A DNA stretch of 64,000 nucleotides, taken from assembly GCF_900155885.1 (NCBI RefSeq), contig NZ_FTMB01000001.1:930001-994000 (forward strand), given 5' to 3'. The notes beneath the pieces are model-generated. The model did not search any database. It was not told the DNA's origin and was given only the letters and a program-made list of their open reading frames with translations. Source of the stretch: Rhizobium sp. RU20A. Its GTDB lineage: Bacteria > Pseudomonadota > Alphaproteobacteria > Rhizobiales > Rhizobiaceae. The position numbers were made by a program, and so were the translations under genes. This document shows positions 18,285-28,880 of the stretch, one piece after another. Position 1 is the first letter of the stretch; each line of letters opens with the position of its first letter.

Positions 18285-20077
18285 TGATCGAGTTCATTGC
18301 TGAAAATCTCGCGCCGATCATGTTCGTGTCGCTGATCGTGTTCCTGCTTCTGGGATATCCGGTCGCCTTCGCGCTTGCGGCGAACGGCCTGCTCTTCTTC
18401 ATCATCGGCGTCGAGCTGGCGCCCTTCTCCGACAGCATCAACCTCTCATGGCCACTGCTGAACGCCATGCCGGAACGGCTCTGGGGGGTGATGTCGAACG
18501 ACACATTGCTCGCCATTCCCTTCTTTACCTTCATGGGGATCGTGCTGGAAAAATCCGGCATGGCCGAAGACCTGCTCGATACGATCGGCCAGCTCTTCGG
18601 ACCCATCCGCGGCGGCCTTGCCTATGCCGTGATCTTCGTCGGCGCGCTTCTGGCCGCAACGACCGGCGTCGTGGCCGCTTCGGTCATCGCCATGGGCCTC
18701 ATCTCGCTGCCGATCATGCTGCGCTATGGCTATGATCGCCGGGTTGCTTCGGGCGTCATCGCGGCCTCCGGCACGCTGGCGCAGATCATCCCGCCCTCGC
18801 TCGTCCTCATCGTTCTCGCCGACCAGCTCGGCCGTTCCGTCGGCGACATGTATGCCGGCGCCCTCATCCCCGGCATGGTGCTGACAGGCCTTTACATGGG
18901 CTATATCCTGCTCATGTCCTTCCTGAAGCGGGACTCCATGCCGGCGCTGCCGCTCGAAGCACGAACGCTCGGCTCCGGCGTCACCTCGCTGGCAGTCGCC
19001 CTCGTCGTCGCCGCCGTCTTCGCCTATGGCGCCCACGTCTATCTCTACCCGACGCATGGCGCCAATGCCGACATTCTCGGCGCCACGGTCGGCGTCGCCT
19101 TCATCTACGTCGTCACCGTGCTCGACAAGATGCTCAACATCAACATGATGTCGCGCCTTGCCCAGCAGGTGATCATCGTGCTGATCCCGCCGCTCGCACT
19201 GATCTTCCTCGTGCTCGGCACCATCTTTCTCGGCATCGCCACGCCGACCGAAGGCGGCGCCATGGGTGCCGTTGGCGCGCTCGTCATGGCAGCGGCCAAG
19301 CGTCGCCTGTCCCTGGATGTCATTTCCCAGGCACTGACGGCAACGACGCGCCTGTCGGCCTTCGTGCTGTTCATCCTGATCGGTGCCCGCGTCTTCTCGC
19401 TCACCTTCTATGGCGTCAACGGTCACCTCTGGGTCGAGCACCTCCTGGTCTCCCTGCCCGGCGGCGAAACCGGCTTCCTGATCGCCGTCAACCTGCTCGT
19501 CTTCTTCTTGGCCTTCTTCCTGGATTTCTTCGAGCTCGCCTTCATCATCGTGCCGCTGCTCGCGCCGGCCGCCGACAAGCTCGGCATCGACCTGATCTGG
19601 TTCGGCGTGCTGCTCGGCATCAACATGCAGACCAGCTTCATGCATCCGCCCTTCGGCTTCGCGCTCTTCTACCTGCGCTCGGTGGCCGCCAAGGTGCCCT
19701 ATCTCGACAAGGTGACGGGCAAGCGGATGGAGCCGGTCACAACCGGCCAGATCTACTGGGGCGCGGTGCCCTTCGTCGGCATCCAGATCATCATGGTGGC
19801 GCTGACGATCATGTTCCCGCAGATGGTGATGCACTACAAGGGAACGGGCGCGGTGGTGGATCCCAACACGATCAAGATCGAGGTTCCCGGCTTCGGCACC
19901 AGTGGCGGCCTGCCGGGCCTCGGCACCGACAATGGCGGTGGTCTCGGTCTGCCCGGTGGGCTGAACGGCCTGCCCGGCGGCCTTGGCGGCACCCCGCCGG
20001 CCGGCACGGATCCCGCATCAGGCGAGCCGCAGCAGAAACCGGCCACGGACCTCTCGGCACCGCCTGCCTTCAACTGA
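18284..20077 (+). CDS. TRAP transporter large permease subunit (DctM family), glycine-rich tail
   Basis: A 597-residue membrane protein of the DctM family. It has more than twelve hydrophobic segments and the family motifs LLLGYPVAFALA, IPFFTFMGIVLEKSGMAEDL and IATPTEGGAMGAVGAL. It belongs to the longer DctM type that occurs with TakP-like binding proteins. The last 60 residues are a Gly/Pro-rich low-complexity tail (GGLPGLGTDNGGGLGLPGG) after the final helix, which is not needed for transport in the family. The ATG overlaps the stop of the small subunit gene. Confidence 0.93.
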   Translation: MIEFIAENLAPIMFVSLIVFLLLGYPVAFALAANGLLFFIIGVELAPFSDSINLSWPLLNAMPERLWGVMSNDTLLAIPFFTFMGIVLEKSGMAEDLLDTIGQLFGPIRGGLAYAVIFVGALLAATTGVVAASVIAMGLISLPIMLRYGYDRRVASGVIAASGTLAQIIPPSLVLIVLADQLGRSVGDMYAGALIPGMVLTGLYMGYILLMSFLKRDSMPALPLEARTLGSGVTSLAVALVVAAVFAYGAHVYLYPTHGANADILGATVGVAFIYVVTVLDKMLNINMMSRLAQQVIIVLIPPLALIFLVLGTIFLGIATPTEGGAMGAVGALVMAAAKRRLSLDVISQALTATTRLSAFVLFILIGARVFSLTFYGVNGHLWVEHLLVSLPGGETGFLIAVNLLVFFLAFFLDFFELAFIIVPLLAPAADKLGIDLIWFGVLLGINMQTSFMHPPFGFALFYLRSVAAKVPYLDKVTGKRMEPVTTGQIYWGAVPFVGIQIIMVALTIMFPQMVMHYKGTGAVVDPNTIKIEVPGFGTSGGLPGLGTDNGGGLGLPGGLNGLPGGLGGTPPAGTDPASGEPQQKPATDLSAPPAFN

Positions 20078-20107
20078 CGACCAAGGCATATCGACGCACA
20101 AAAAAGC

Positions 20108-20142
20108 AGCCGCCCCGATCCACCCGGGGCGGCTGTCGTTTA
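20108..20142 (+). terminator. Terminator after the TRAP permease genes
   Basis: The perfect 10-bp arms AGCCGCCCCG (20108-20117) and CGGGGCGGCT (20125-20134) flank a 7-nt loop, and a T-containing tail (GTCGTTT) follows. It lies 31 nt after the large permease stop. Confidence 0.7.
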
Positions 20143-20190
20143 TGGTGAAGGCATCCGGGCTCTCCGGAGCCCGCACACCCAGGACCGGAC

Positions 20191-20226
20191 AATGAAAAAC
20201 CCGGCGCCGTTTCCGACGCCGGGTTT
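20191..20226 (-). terminator. Terminator after the TRAP binding-protein gene
   Basis: The perfect 10-bp arms AAACCCGGCG (20197-20206) and CGCCGGGTTT (20217-20226) read on the minus strand into TTTTTC. It ends the dctP-like transcript 26 nt after its stop codon, facing the permease terminator. Confidence 0.8.
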
Positions 20227-20251
20227 CGCGATACCGATGATGGATACCAGA

Positions 20252-21537
<1,286 letters not shown>

Positions 21538-21599
21538 AATGCGGGAGCCATCGCTTTGCTATAAGGTCATCGGCGGGGAAGCGTTCGGCGAGAGGCGGC

Positions 21600-22625
21600 T
21601 TGAACAGTCATCACGAGACCAGGAAGGATGGGATTGCCGCGGCAATCCGTATGCGGCCGACGCTGAAGTCGATCGCGGAGATCACCGGTCTCGGCATCAC
21701 AACCGTGTCGCGTGCCCTGAAAGACGCGCCGGACATTGGTGCGGACACCAAGGCGCGTGTGCGCGACGTCGCGCGCGAACTCGGCTACCAGCCCGATCGG
21801 GCGGGCCTGCGCCTGCGCACCGGCAAGACCTACGTCATCAGCCTCATCATGTCGCTTGAAGAGGAGGTCATGGGCGTGACGAGCCCGGTCGTCATGGGCA
21901 TTTCGGAGGTTCTGGCCGGCACGCCCTATCAGTTGCTGGTCTTGCCCTACAAGAAGACCGACGATCCGCTCGCCCCCGTCCGCTACGTGCTGGAAACCGG
22001 CGCTGCCGACGGCATTATCCTCTCGCGCACCCAGCCGGGAGATGCACGGGTGCGCCTGCTTCTCGAACATGGCCTTCCCTTTGCCACCCACGGCCGCACG
22101 ACCCTCGATTCGGTCCACCCCTTCCACGATTTCGACAATGAAGCCTTCGCCTTCGAGGCCGTGCGCCGCCTCGCCGAACGCGGCCGACGGCGCATCGCGC
22201 TCGTTCCGCCCCCTCCGGACTTGACCTACCACGCGCATCTGCGGTCCGGTTTCGAGGCGGGGCTCCTGGCGTTCGGCCTGAAGGAATGCTCTCTCGGGGC
22301 CCTGACGTCGGATGATTGCCTGCTGACGATCCGCGATGCCTGCCAGACCCTCTTCGCGCGCGCCGACGCACCCGATGGCATCGTCTCCTCCGCGTCCTCC
22401 AGCACCACCGCGCTGGTGGCCGGGCTCGACCTTGCGGGCCGCAGGCTTGGCGCGGATGTCGACATCGTCACGAAGACGCCCAACGACGTGCTGCTCTGGC
22501 TGAGGCCTGAACTCATCACGATCCGGGAGGATTTCCGCCTCGCCGGGCGCGAGCTTGCCCGCGCCGTCCTCGCCCGCATCGACGGCGAAAGCCCGGAAAC
22601 GCTGACGTCCCTCAGCAGCTTCTGA
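21600..22625 (+). CDS. LacI-family transcriptional regulator
   Basis: A 341-residue repressor-type regulator. The N-terminal helix-turn-helix reads LKSIAEITGLGITTVSRALKDAPDIG, followed by a hinge (GYQPDRAGLRLRTGKT) and a periplasmic-binding-protein-like effector domain. The TTG at 21600 has an AGAGG site; an ATG at 21651 lies directly before the HTH and is a possible alternative. Its position, divergent from the TRAP binding protein and convergent with gnd, makes either a candidate target. The effector is unknown. Confidence 0.9.
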   Translation: MNSHHETRKDGIAAAIRMRPTLKSIAEITGLGITTVSRALKDAPDIGADTKARVRDVARELGYQPDRAGLRLRTGKTYVISLIMSLEEEVMGVTSPVVMGISEVLAGTPYQLLVLPYKKTDDPLAPVRYVLETGAADGIILSRTQPGDARVRLLLEHGLPFATHGRTTLDSVHPFHDFDNEAFAFEAVRRLAERGRRRIALVPPPPDLTYHAHLRSGFEAGLLAFGLKECSLGALTSDDCLLTIRDACQTLFARADAPDGIVSSASSSTTALVAGLDLAGRRLGADVDIVTKTPNDVLLWLRPELITIREDFRLAGRELARAVLARIDGESPETLTSLSSF

Positions 22626-22631
22626 ACCAGA

Positions 22632-22655
22632 AAGGGCCGCCGAACGGCGACCCTT
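22632..22655. terminator. Hairpin between lacI-like gene and gnd
   Basis: AAGGGCCGCCG (22632-22642) pairs with CGGCGACCCTT (22645-22655) with one mismatch and a 2-nt gap. It lies between converging genes, so it could terminate both. No long T tract is visible. Confidence 0.45.
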
Positions 22656-22682
22656 CTGAAGTGAACGGCGATGGGCTTGGTC

Positions 22683-24113
22683 TCAGCCGCCCAGACCGCT
22701 GCCCCAGGGGCCATGGTGGCTGTCGGCACCATCGACACGGTCGAAACCATGGGCGCCGAAGAAGTCGCGCTGCGCCTGGATGATATTTGCCGTACCGCGA
22801 CCCCGACGATAGCTGTCGAAATAGCCGAGCGCCGAGGCCAGCGCGGGAACCGGAAGGCCCGCCAAGGCAGCCGCCGAAACGACCCGCCGCAACGCGCCAT
22901 CGGTTTCCTTCACGAGATCGGCAAAGGCCGGCGTGACGATGAGGTTCGCAACATCGGGCGCCTTGGTGAAGGCCGAGGTGATCTCGTCGAGGAACTGCGA
23001 CCGGATGATGCAGCCGGCTCGCCAGATGCGCGCAATCGTCGGCATCGGGAGATCCCAGCCGAACTCCTTCGAGGCCGTCGCCATCACGGCAAAGCCCTGC
23101 GCATAGGCGCCGATCTTCCCGGCGAGCAATGCGCCTTCGAGGTCCCGGATGAAAGCGGCACGATCGGCGACGGTGAGCGGGGCGACATCCGGCAAGCCCA
23201 GCGCCCTCTCGGCCGCCTCACGCTCGTCCTTCATCGACGAGATGGAACGTGCCGCCACGGCCGCCTCGATGCCGGTTGCCGGCACACCCATGTTCTGGGC
23301 TTCGATGGCGGACCACTTGCCAGTGCCCTTCTGGCCGGCCTTGTCGAGGATCATGTCAACGATCGGCTTGCCGCTGATCGGATCGGCGACATGCAGCACC
23401 TTCTCAGTGATCTCGATCAGGTAGGACTCCAGACGCCCCTTGTTCCAGGTGCCGAAGACCTCGCCGATTTCGTCGGCGCTCATCTTCAGTCCGTCCCGCA
23501 GGATGCCGTAGATTTCAGCGATCATCTGCATGTCGGCATATTCGATGCCGTTGTGGATGGTCTTGACGAAGTGGCCGGCGCCATTCTCGCCGAGCCAGGC
23601 AACGCACGGGTCGTTGTCATACTTGGCGGCGATCGAGGTCAGAACCGGCTCGACGCGCTTCCAGGACTCCTCCGTGCCGCCGACCATGATGGAGGGGCCG
23701 TGCCGGGCGCCCTCTTCCCCACCGGAAACGCCCATGCCGATGAAGGTCAGGCCGGTATCCTTCAGCGCCTCGAAGCGGCGCATCGTGTCGCGGAAATTGG
23801 CATTGCCGGCATCGATCATGATGTCGCCCGCAGACAGATGCGGCTTGAGAAGCGCCATCTGCTGATCGACCGGTTCGCCCGCCTTGATCATGATGATGAT
23901 CGGACGCGGCGGACGGATGGCCGCCACGAACTCTTCGATCGTTTCACAGCCGATCAATTGGCCACGAAGATCGCCGGCCTCTTCGAGGAATTCACGGGTG
24001 CGCTCCACCGTCCGGTTGAATACGGCGATCTTGTTGCCCTTCTCGGCAATGTTGAGCGCAAGGTTTGCACCCATCACGCCAAGTCCGATAAGCCCGATTT
24101 CCGCCTGTGCCAC
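22683..24113 (-). CDS. gnd: 6-phosphogluconate dehydrogenase (decarboxylating)
   Basis: Gnd oxidises 6-phosphogluconate to ribulose 5-phosphate and CO2, yielding NADPH. The 476-residue length is normal. Motifs are the nucleotide-binding GLIGLGVMGANLALN, the substrate loop SGGEEGARHGPSIMVGG, the catalytic-Lys region GHFVKTIHNGIEYADMQ, and GQKGTGKWSAIEA. The GTG at 24113 has GGAGG at the right spacing. It is a single gene, convergent with the LacI-type regulator, and lies 79 nt beyond the end of the ccoGHIS operon on the same strand. Confidence 0.96.
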   Translation of the reverse strand: MAQAEIGLIGLGVMGANLALNIAEKGNKIAVFNRTVERTREFLEEAGDLRGQLIGCETIEEFVAAIRPPRPIIIMIKAGEPVDQQMALLKPHLSAGDIMIDAGNANFRDTMRRFEALKDTGLTFIGMGVSGGEEGARHGPSIMVGGTEESWKRVEPVLTSIAAKYDNDPCVAWLGENGAGHFVKTIHNGIEYADMQMIAEIYGILRDGLKMSADEIGEVFGTWNKGRLESYLIEITEKVLHVADPISGKPIVDMILDKAGQKGTGKWSAIEAQNMGVPATGIEAAVAARSISSMKDEREAAERALGLPDVAPLTVADRAAFIRDLEGALLAGKIGAYAQGFAVMATASKEFGWDLPMPTIARIWRAGCIIRSQFLDEITSAFTKAPDVANLIVTPAFADLVKETDGALRRVVSAAALAGLPVPALASALGYFDSYRRGRGTANIIQAQRDFFGAHGFDRVDGADSHHGPWGSGLGG

Positions 24114-24192
24114 GTCAATGCCTCCATTCGACTTTTGTCGTGCCCTATGTGGCATTTGAATCGATTAGCGGCAAGGTCATCTGGTCCGAAAA

Positions 24193-24348
24193 TCAGGGCT
24201 TCGGCCGGTCGTCCTGATCGTCGAGAACACGCCAGCCGGCCCCTTCGAGATCGTCGTACTGGCCGCTTTTCAGCGACCAGAGGAAGGCAAAGAGACCGAG
24301 ACCACCAAGGAAAAGGGCGATAGGGATGAGGTAGACCAACGTGTTCAT
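24193..24348 (-). CDS. ccoS: cbb3 oxidase assembly protein CcoS
   Basis: A 51-residue protein too short for many gene finders. It starts MNTLVYLIPIALFLGG with one transmembrane helix, followed by FLWSLKSGQYDDLEGAGWRV, the conserved CcoS feature. CcoS is needed to bring cofactors into the cbb3 oxidase. Its ATG overlaps the ccoI stop (ATGA at 24345-24348), which fixes both the start and the operon order ccoG-ccoH-ccoI-ccoS. Confidence 0.93.
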   Translation of the reverse strand: MNTLVYLIPIALFLGGLGLFAFLWSLKSGQYDDLEGAGWRVLDDQDDRPKP

Positions 24349-26651
24349 GCCGCCCTCTCCCGCCCGACGGCGAAGCCCTGCTGGGCGCCCGCCTCTTGCC
24401 CCTTCACGCGTCGGCGGCCAAGCCCCTTGAGGCGCAGCGCATTGACGATCACGACGATCGAGGAGGTGGACATGGCCACCGCCGCCACCAGCGGCGTTGC
24501 GTGGCCGAGGATGGCGACCGGGACCGCAATCACATTGTAGCCGATGGCCAGCGCGAAGTTCTGCCGGATCAGCCGCCCGGCCCGGCGCGAGACCGCGATC
24601 GCATGGGAAACAGCGCCGAGATCTGCGTGCATGAAGACGAAATCGGCGGCCTGTCGTCCGACATCCGCGGCAGTGGCCGGGGCCATGGAGACATGCGCGG
24701 CCCTCAGCGCCGGCGCATCGTTGATGCCATCGCCCACCATCAGCACGCGGTGGCCGTGCCCGCGCGCATCTTCGATGGTTTCTGTCTTGCCACGCGGGCT
24801 CAGCCCCGCAAACCAGCGGGCAATGCCGAGCCGCTGCGCCAGGCCCTCGACGACGGGCGCGCGGTCACCGGAAACGATCGCGAGATCAAAGCCCTCGGCC
24901 GACAGCGCCTCCACGGTTTTGGCGGCACCGGGACGCAACTGGTCCTCGAACAGGAAGATCGCCTCGATCGTCCCGTTGCGCGACAGGACGACCTCCGAAA
25001 AGGCCTGCCCGCCCGGACGATCGTCCACGCCACCGGCGCCGCCAGCAAAGGCGCGGCTGCCGAGCCGCCAGAGATCGGACCCGATGGCCGCCTCCATGCC
25101 CCCGCCGGGAATTTCCCTCAAGGTCCCGCTGTAACCGGCGGGATGACCAGCCGCCGCATGCAGCGCGATCGACAGCGGATGGCGCGAGCCTGCCGCAAGG
25201 CTGGCCGCCCGGGACAGGAGATCCGGCGAAACATCGCCGCCATTCACCAGTCTCGGCTTGCCGATTGTCAGCGTGCCCGTCTTGTCGAAGAGGACCGTGT
25301 CGATTTCGGCAAGACGCTCCATCGCCGAGCCGTCCTTGACCATGACGCCGCCTTCGAAGAGCCGACCAGCCGCCACCACCTGCACGACGGGCACGGCCAG
25401 ACCGAGCGCGCAGGGGCAGGTGATGATCAGCACGGAAACCGCGATCAGCATGGCGTGCTGAATGTCCCCCTCCACCAGCATCCAGCCGATGAAGGAGAGA
25501 AGCGCCAGCAGGTGCACGGCCGGCGAATAATAGCGAGCCGCGCGGTCGGCAATGCGCCGATAGCGGGCCCGCCCGCCCTCGGCCGCCTCCATCAGCGCGA
25601 TCACATCGGCCAGGAAGGATTCGCGCGCCGACGCCATCGCGGTGATGGTCAAGGCACCCGTGAGATTGAGCGTGCCACCCTGGACGGCCGTACCGGCCGC
25701 AACGGCCAGCGGCGCGCTTTCGCCGTTGACCAGCGAGCAATCGAGATCGCTCGAGCCGGTTTCCACCACGCCATCCACGGGAATACGCTCGCCGGCCGCG
25801 ATGAGGATGCGGTCACCGGGCTTCAGATCGCCCGTCGGCCGATACTCGCGCTGTCCATCATGGAGTTCCACCATGGCGCCGCGTGGCATCAGCCGGGCAA
25901 GACCGCTGATCGCGGAGCGCGCCCGGCCGCGCATGAGATGGTCGAGCGTGCGGCCGATGAGCAGGAAAAACAGCAACGTGACGGAGGCATCGAACCAGGC
26001 ATGCGCCCCGTGATGGATCGTCTCGTAGACAGACATGCCGTAGGACAGCGTCACGGCAAGCGCGATCGGCACGTCCATGTTGGTGCGGCCGTGCTTGAGC
26101 GCGTTCCACGCCGAGAGATAGAAGAAGCGGCCGGCATAGACCAGCGCCGGCGCCGCGATCATCGCCGAGATCCAGTGGAAGAGATCGCGCGTGGCGTGAT
26201 CGGCGCCCGACCAGACGGAGACCGACAGCAGCATGATATTGGCGGCAGCAAAGCCGGACACGGCGACCGCACGGATCAGCCCCTGCAACTCGAGGTCCAC
26301 CTCCTCTTCGCCCGGCGTGAAGAGGTGGATGGCATAGCCAGTGCCGGAGAGCGGGGCGAGCATGGCGCGCGGGTCAACCGGCCCGCCCTCACCCGCCTCC
26401 CGGAAGACGATGCTGAGCCGGCGGGTGGAAAGATTGACGCGGGCCCGCACGATATCCGGCTGTCCGGCAAGCGCGCCTTCGAGCGTCGTGATGCAGGCGC
26501 CGCAATGGACACCCGGTACGCTCAAATCGATCTGGCGGCAGCCGTCGCCGAGCGACCGGCTGGCCAGCATCAACTCCTCCGATGGCGGCAGATCGCCGGG
26601 GCCACCGGCCAACTCGATCGCCGCCTCTGTTCCGGGCGCGCAACAACTCAT
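24345..26651 (-). CDS. ccoI: Copper-translocating P-type ATPase for cbb3 assembly
   Basis: CcoI (FixI) pumps copper across the inner membrane for the cbb3 oxidase. The 768-residue protein has an N-terminal CC pair (MSCCAPG), one metal-binding domain with GVHCGACI, eight membrane segments including the CPC motif (ITCPCALGLAVPVV), the phosphorylation site DKTGTLT and GDGINDAPAL. Only one heavy-metal domain is present, as usual for CcoI. The ATG overlaps the ccoH stop by four bases. Confidence 0.96.
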   Translation of the reverse strand: MSCCAPGTEAAIELAGGPGDLPPSEELMLASRSLGDGCRQIDLSVPGVHCGACITTLEGALAGQPDIVRARVNLSTRRLSIVFREAGEGGPVDPRAMLAPLSGTGYAIHLFTPGEEEVDLELQGLIRAVAVSGFAAANIMLLSVSVWSGADHATRDLFHWISAMIAAPALVYAGRFFYLSAWNALKHGRTNMDVPIALAVTLSYGMSVYETIHHGAHAWFDASVTLLFFLLIGRTLDHLMRGRARSAISGLARLMPRGAMVELHDGQREYRPTGDLKPGDRILIAAGERIPVDGVVETGSSDLDCSLVNGESAPLAVAAGTAVQGGTLNLTGALTITAMASARESFLADVIALMEAAEGGRARYRRIADRAARYYSPAVHLLALLSFIGWMLVEGDIQHAMLIAVSVLIITCPCALGLAVPVVQVVAAGRLFEGGVMVKDGSAMERLAEIDTVLFDKTGTLTIGKPRLVNGGDVSPDLLSRAASLAAGSRHPLSIALHAAAGHPAGYSGTLREIPGGGMEAAIGSDLWRLGSRAFAGGAGGVDDRPGGQAFSEVVLSRNGTIEAIFLFEDQLRPGAAKTVEALSAEGFDLAIVSGDRAPVVEGLAQRLGIARWFAGLSPRGKTETIEDARGHGHRVLMVGDGINDAPALRAAHVSMAPATAADVGRQAADFVFMHADLGAVSHAIAVSRRAGRLIRQNFALAIGYNVIAVPVAILGHATPLVAAVAMSTSSIVVIVNALRLKGLGRRRVKGQEAGAQQGFAVGRERAA

Positions 26652-27166
26652 GGCTGGGCTCCCGTCACGATCAGCCGCACCGCCTCGCGGTAGAGGCGGC
26701 GGGTCGTGCCCGTTTCGTCCACGCCGGTCGTGTCGATGTCGGCGATCCACTGTCCGGACTTGATCGCGAGCGTCGCGGTATAAAGGCCATCGCCGCGCGG
26801 CGTCAGGTCGAAGGACAGATCCTCGTGGCTTTCGACGGGGCGGCGCAAGTCGACATGCACGCGCGTCACGCCGGCCAGTGGCGTCCCGTCCGCGGCCAGC
26901 AGCCGATAGCGCACGGACTGGCCGTCGGCCGTCACTGTCGTGCGAATGCCGCTTCCCGTCAGCGCACGCGCCTCGGCAGCCTTTTCGTTGAACTCCTGGC
27001 TCGCCACGTAGGAATTCTGGACCACCAGCCCGCTCCAGGTGGAGGTCGCATACCAGGCCATGAGGATGTTGACCGAAATGACGACACCGAAGAAGGCGAT
27101 CATGATCGCCAGCATATGCCAGCCCGTGAAAACCTTCTCGCGCGGTTCCATCATGCTTCTTGCCAT
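26648..27166 (-). CDS. ccoH: cbb3 oxidase assembly protein CcoH (FixH)
   Basis: A 172-residue single-span membrane protein of the FixH family. It has a helix at about residues 15-40 (MLAIMIAFFGVVISVNILMA), WSGLVVQNSYVASQEFN just after it, and a periplasmic domain ending QWIADID...EAVRLIV. CcoH is needed for stable assembly of the oxidase with CcoI. The gene starts just after ccoG and overlaps ccoI by ATGA. Confidence 0.93.
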   Translation of the reverse strand: MARSMMEPREKVFTGWHMLAIMIAFFGVVISVNILMAWYATSTWSGLVVQNSYVASQEFNEKAAEARALTGSGIRTTVTADGQSVRYRLLAADGTPLAGVTRVHVDLRRPVESHEDLSFDLTPRGDGLYTATLAIKSGQWIADIDTTGVDETGTTRRLYREAVRLIVTGAQP

Positions 27167-27168
27167 TT

Positions 27169-28740
27169 TTACTCTCCCGGCGCGTTGAAGTGCGCGTTGT
27201 AGACATCCCGTTCGTGGCTGGCCGTGTCCTCGGCAAGGAAGCGGAAGCCTTCGGCCGCCTCGGCGAGCCTGTCCTTGCCGAGCGTTACGAAGACCTTCAG
27301 CGTCGTCACCTTGTCCGGCGTGACGGGCACCGCGAAACTGCGCCCATCGCCCGGCGCCTGTCCGGCGATGCGCATCGTCCCGCCCGGCAGTCCTTCCATC
27401 GACAGCGTGATGACGCGTTCCTCGGGGATCATGTTGAGCAGCTTGACGACATAGCCGTTGCGAACGGAACCGTCGGATTCCAGCACGAATTGCGGATTGC
27501 GATCATGCAGCACGTTGAGGTCCAGCCGGTCGCGCGACAGAAGCGCCACGATGAGGCCGATGCCGACCAGGGCCCAGACACCCATGTAAAGAAGCGTGCG
27601 GGGCCGGAAGATGACATGCCAGTTGAAGTGGCGCAGCTTCTCGGTGAACCTGCCGTTCTCGTCGCGAACCCGCTTGGGGTCGATGACGCCGGCGCCGTCC
27701 TGCGCCAGCGCCATGTTTGCCTCGTAGTCGCTGAGGGTGGCGTAGGAGATCAGACCGCGCTCCCGGCCGAGCTTGTCCATCACACCGTCGCAGGCATCGA
27801 TGCACAGCGCGCAGGTAATGCATTCCAGTTGCTGTCCGTCGCGGATGTCGATGCCCATGGGACAGACGACCACGCAGGCATTGCAATCCACGCAGTCACC
27901 GACAGCGGCACCGGCCGCAACCGCCTTCTTTGCATGCTTGGTGCGCGGCTCGCCCCGCCAGTCGTTATAGGTAACCGTCAGCGAGTTTTCGTCCAGCATC
28001 GCGGCCTGGATGCGCGGCCACGGGCACATGTAGGTGCACACCTGCTCGCGCATCAGCCCGCCGAACACGTAGGTGGTCGCCGTCAGGATGGCGATGGTGA
28101 TGTAGGCGACCGGCGCCGCATTGCCCGTCAGGACATTTACGAGCAGCGTCGGTGCATCCGCGAAATAGAAGATCCAGGCGCCGCCCGTGGCGATGCCGAT
28201 GAAGAGCCAGACCGCGTGCTTGCTGACCCGCTTCCAGAGCTTGTCGAAGCTCCATGGCGCGGCATCCAGCTTGATGCGGGCATTGCGATCGCCCTCGATG
28301 AAGCGCTCGACGACAAGGAAGAGATCGACCCACACGGTCTGCGGACAGGTATAGCCGCACCAGGCGCGCCCGACCGCCGAGGTCACGAGAAAGAGACCGA
28401 AACCAGCCATCACCAGCAGGCCGGCGACGAAGAAGAACTCCTGCGGCCAGATTTCGATGAAGAAGAAATAGAAGCGGCGGCCCGCAAGATCGATCAGCAC
28501 CGCCTGATCCGGCGCGTGCGGTCCCCGGTCCCAGCGAATCCAGGGCGTCAGATAGTAGATGCCGAGCGTGATCAGCATCACCAGCCACTTGAACTGCCGG
28601 AAGCGGCCATTGGCGCGCTTGGGGAAGATCTTCTTGCGCTTCTCGTAGAGCGGCTTGCGCACCTTGGCCGAATTGACCGGCTGCGCATCGTGGCGCTCGA
28701 CATCGGCGGGTTCGAGATCGGGAGCGGTGTAGAGATTCAT
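27169..28740 (-). CDS. ccoG: cbb3 assembly iron-sulfur protein CcoG (FixG, RdxA)
   Basis: A 523-residue membrane protein with four to five helices, Cys motifs in membrane-proximal loops (AWCGYTCPQTVW, CTYMCPWPRIQ), and a two-cluster ferredoxin segment: CVDCNACVVVCPMG, then CITCALCIDACD. CcoG reduces Cu(II) for delivery to the oxidase in characterised species. A C-terminal Ig-like domain follows. The ATG at 28740 is used; a GAGGA site lies upstream. It is the first gene of ccoGHIS, with an FNR/FixK box 53 nt before the start. Confidence 0.95.
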   Translation of the reverse strand: MNLYTAPDLEPADVERHDAQPVNSAKVRKPLYEKRKKIFPKRANGRFRQFKWLVMLITLGIYYLTPWIRWDRGPHAPDQAVLIDLAGRRFYFFFIEIWPQEFFFVAGLLVMAGFGLFLVTSAVGRAWCGYTCPQTVWVDLFLVVERFIEGDRNARIKLDAAPWSFDKLWKRVSKHAVWLFIGIATGGAWIFYFADAPTLLVNVLTGNAAPVAYITIAILTATTYVFGGLMREQVCTYMCPWPRIQAAMLDENSLTVTYNDWRGEPRTKHAKKAVAAGAAVGDCVDCNACVVVCPMGIDIRDGQQLECITCALCIDACDGVMDKLGRERGLISYATLSDYEANMALAQDGAGVIDPKRVRDENGRFTEKLRHFNWHVIFRPRTLLYMGVWALVGIGLIVALLSRDRLDLNVLHDRNPQFVLESDGSVRNGYVVKLLNMIPEERVITLSMEGLPGGTMRIAGQAPGDGRSFAVPVTPDKVTTLKVFVTLGKDRLAEAAEGFRFLAEDTASHERDVYNAHFNAPGE

Positions 28741-28792
28741 CGGGCATGTCCTCGTGATGACTGCCTTCTCCCATGCGCCCACCGACGACACC

Positions 28793-28806
28793 TTGACTTA
28801 AGTCAA
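28793..28806. promoter_or_regulatory. FNR/FixK-type box upstream of ccoG
   Basis: TTGACTTAAGTCAA is a perfect 14-bp palindrome matching the anaerobox TTGA(C/T)-N4-(G/A)TCAA. It lies 53-66 nt upstream of ccoG and 75 nt upstream of the divergent VOC gene. FnrN, encoded at 41495-42238, is the likely activator. Confidence 0.8.
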
Positions 28807-28880
28807 GCTGCGGCATTGTGGCGCTCTCTGCGCCGTGATAGAGATGAGAACAAAACAAGATCATGCACGCGGAGAGCCCG

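Noticed and set aside
18446-19834. Long open frame opposite the TRAP large permease gene
   Set aside because: The His/Asp/Glu-rich sequence is what results from reading hydrophobic codons backwards; the permease is certain.
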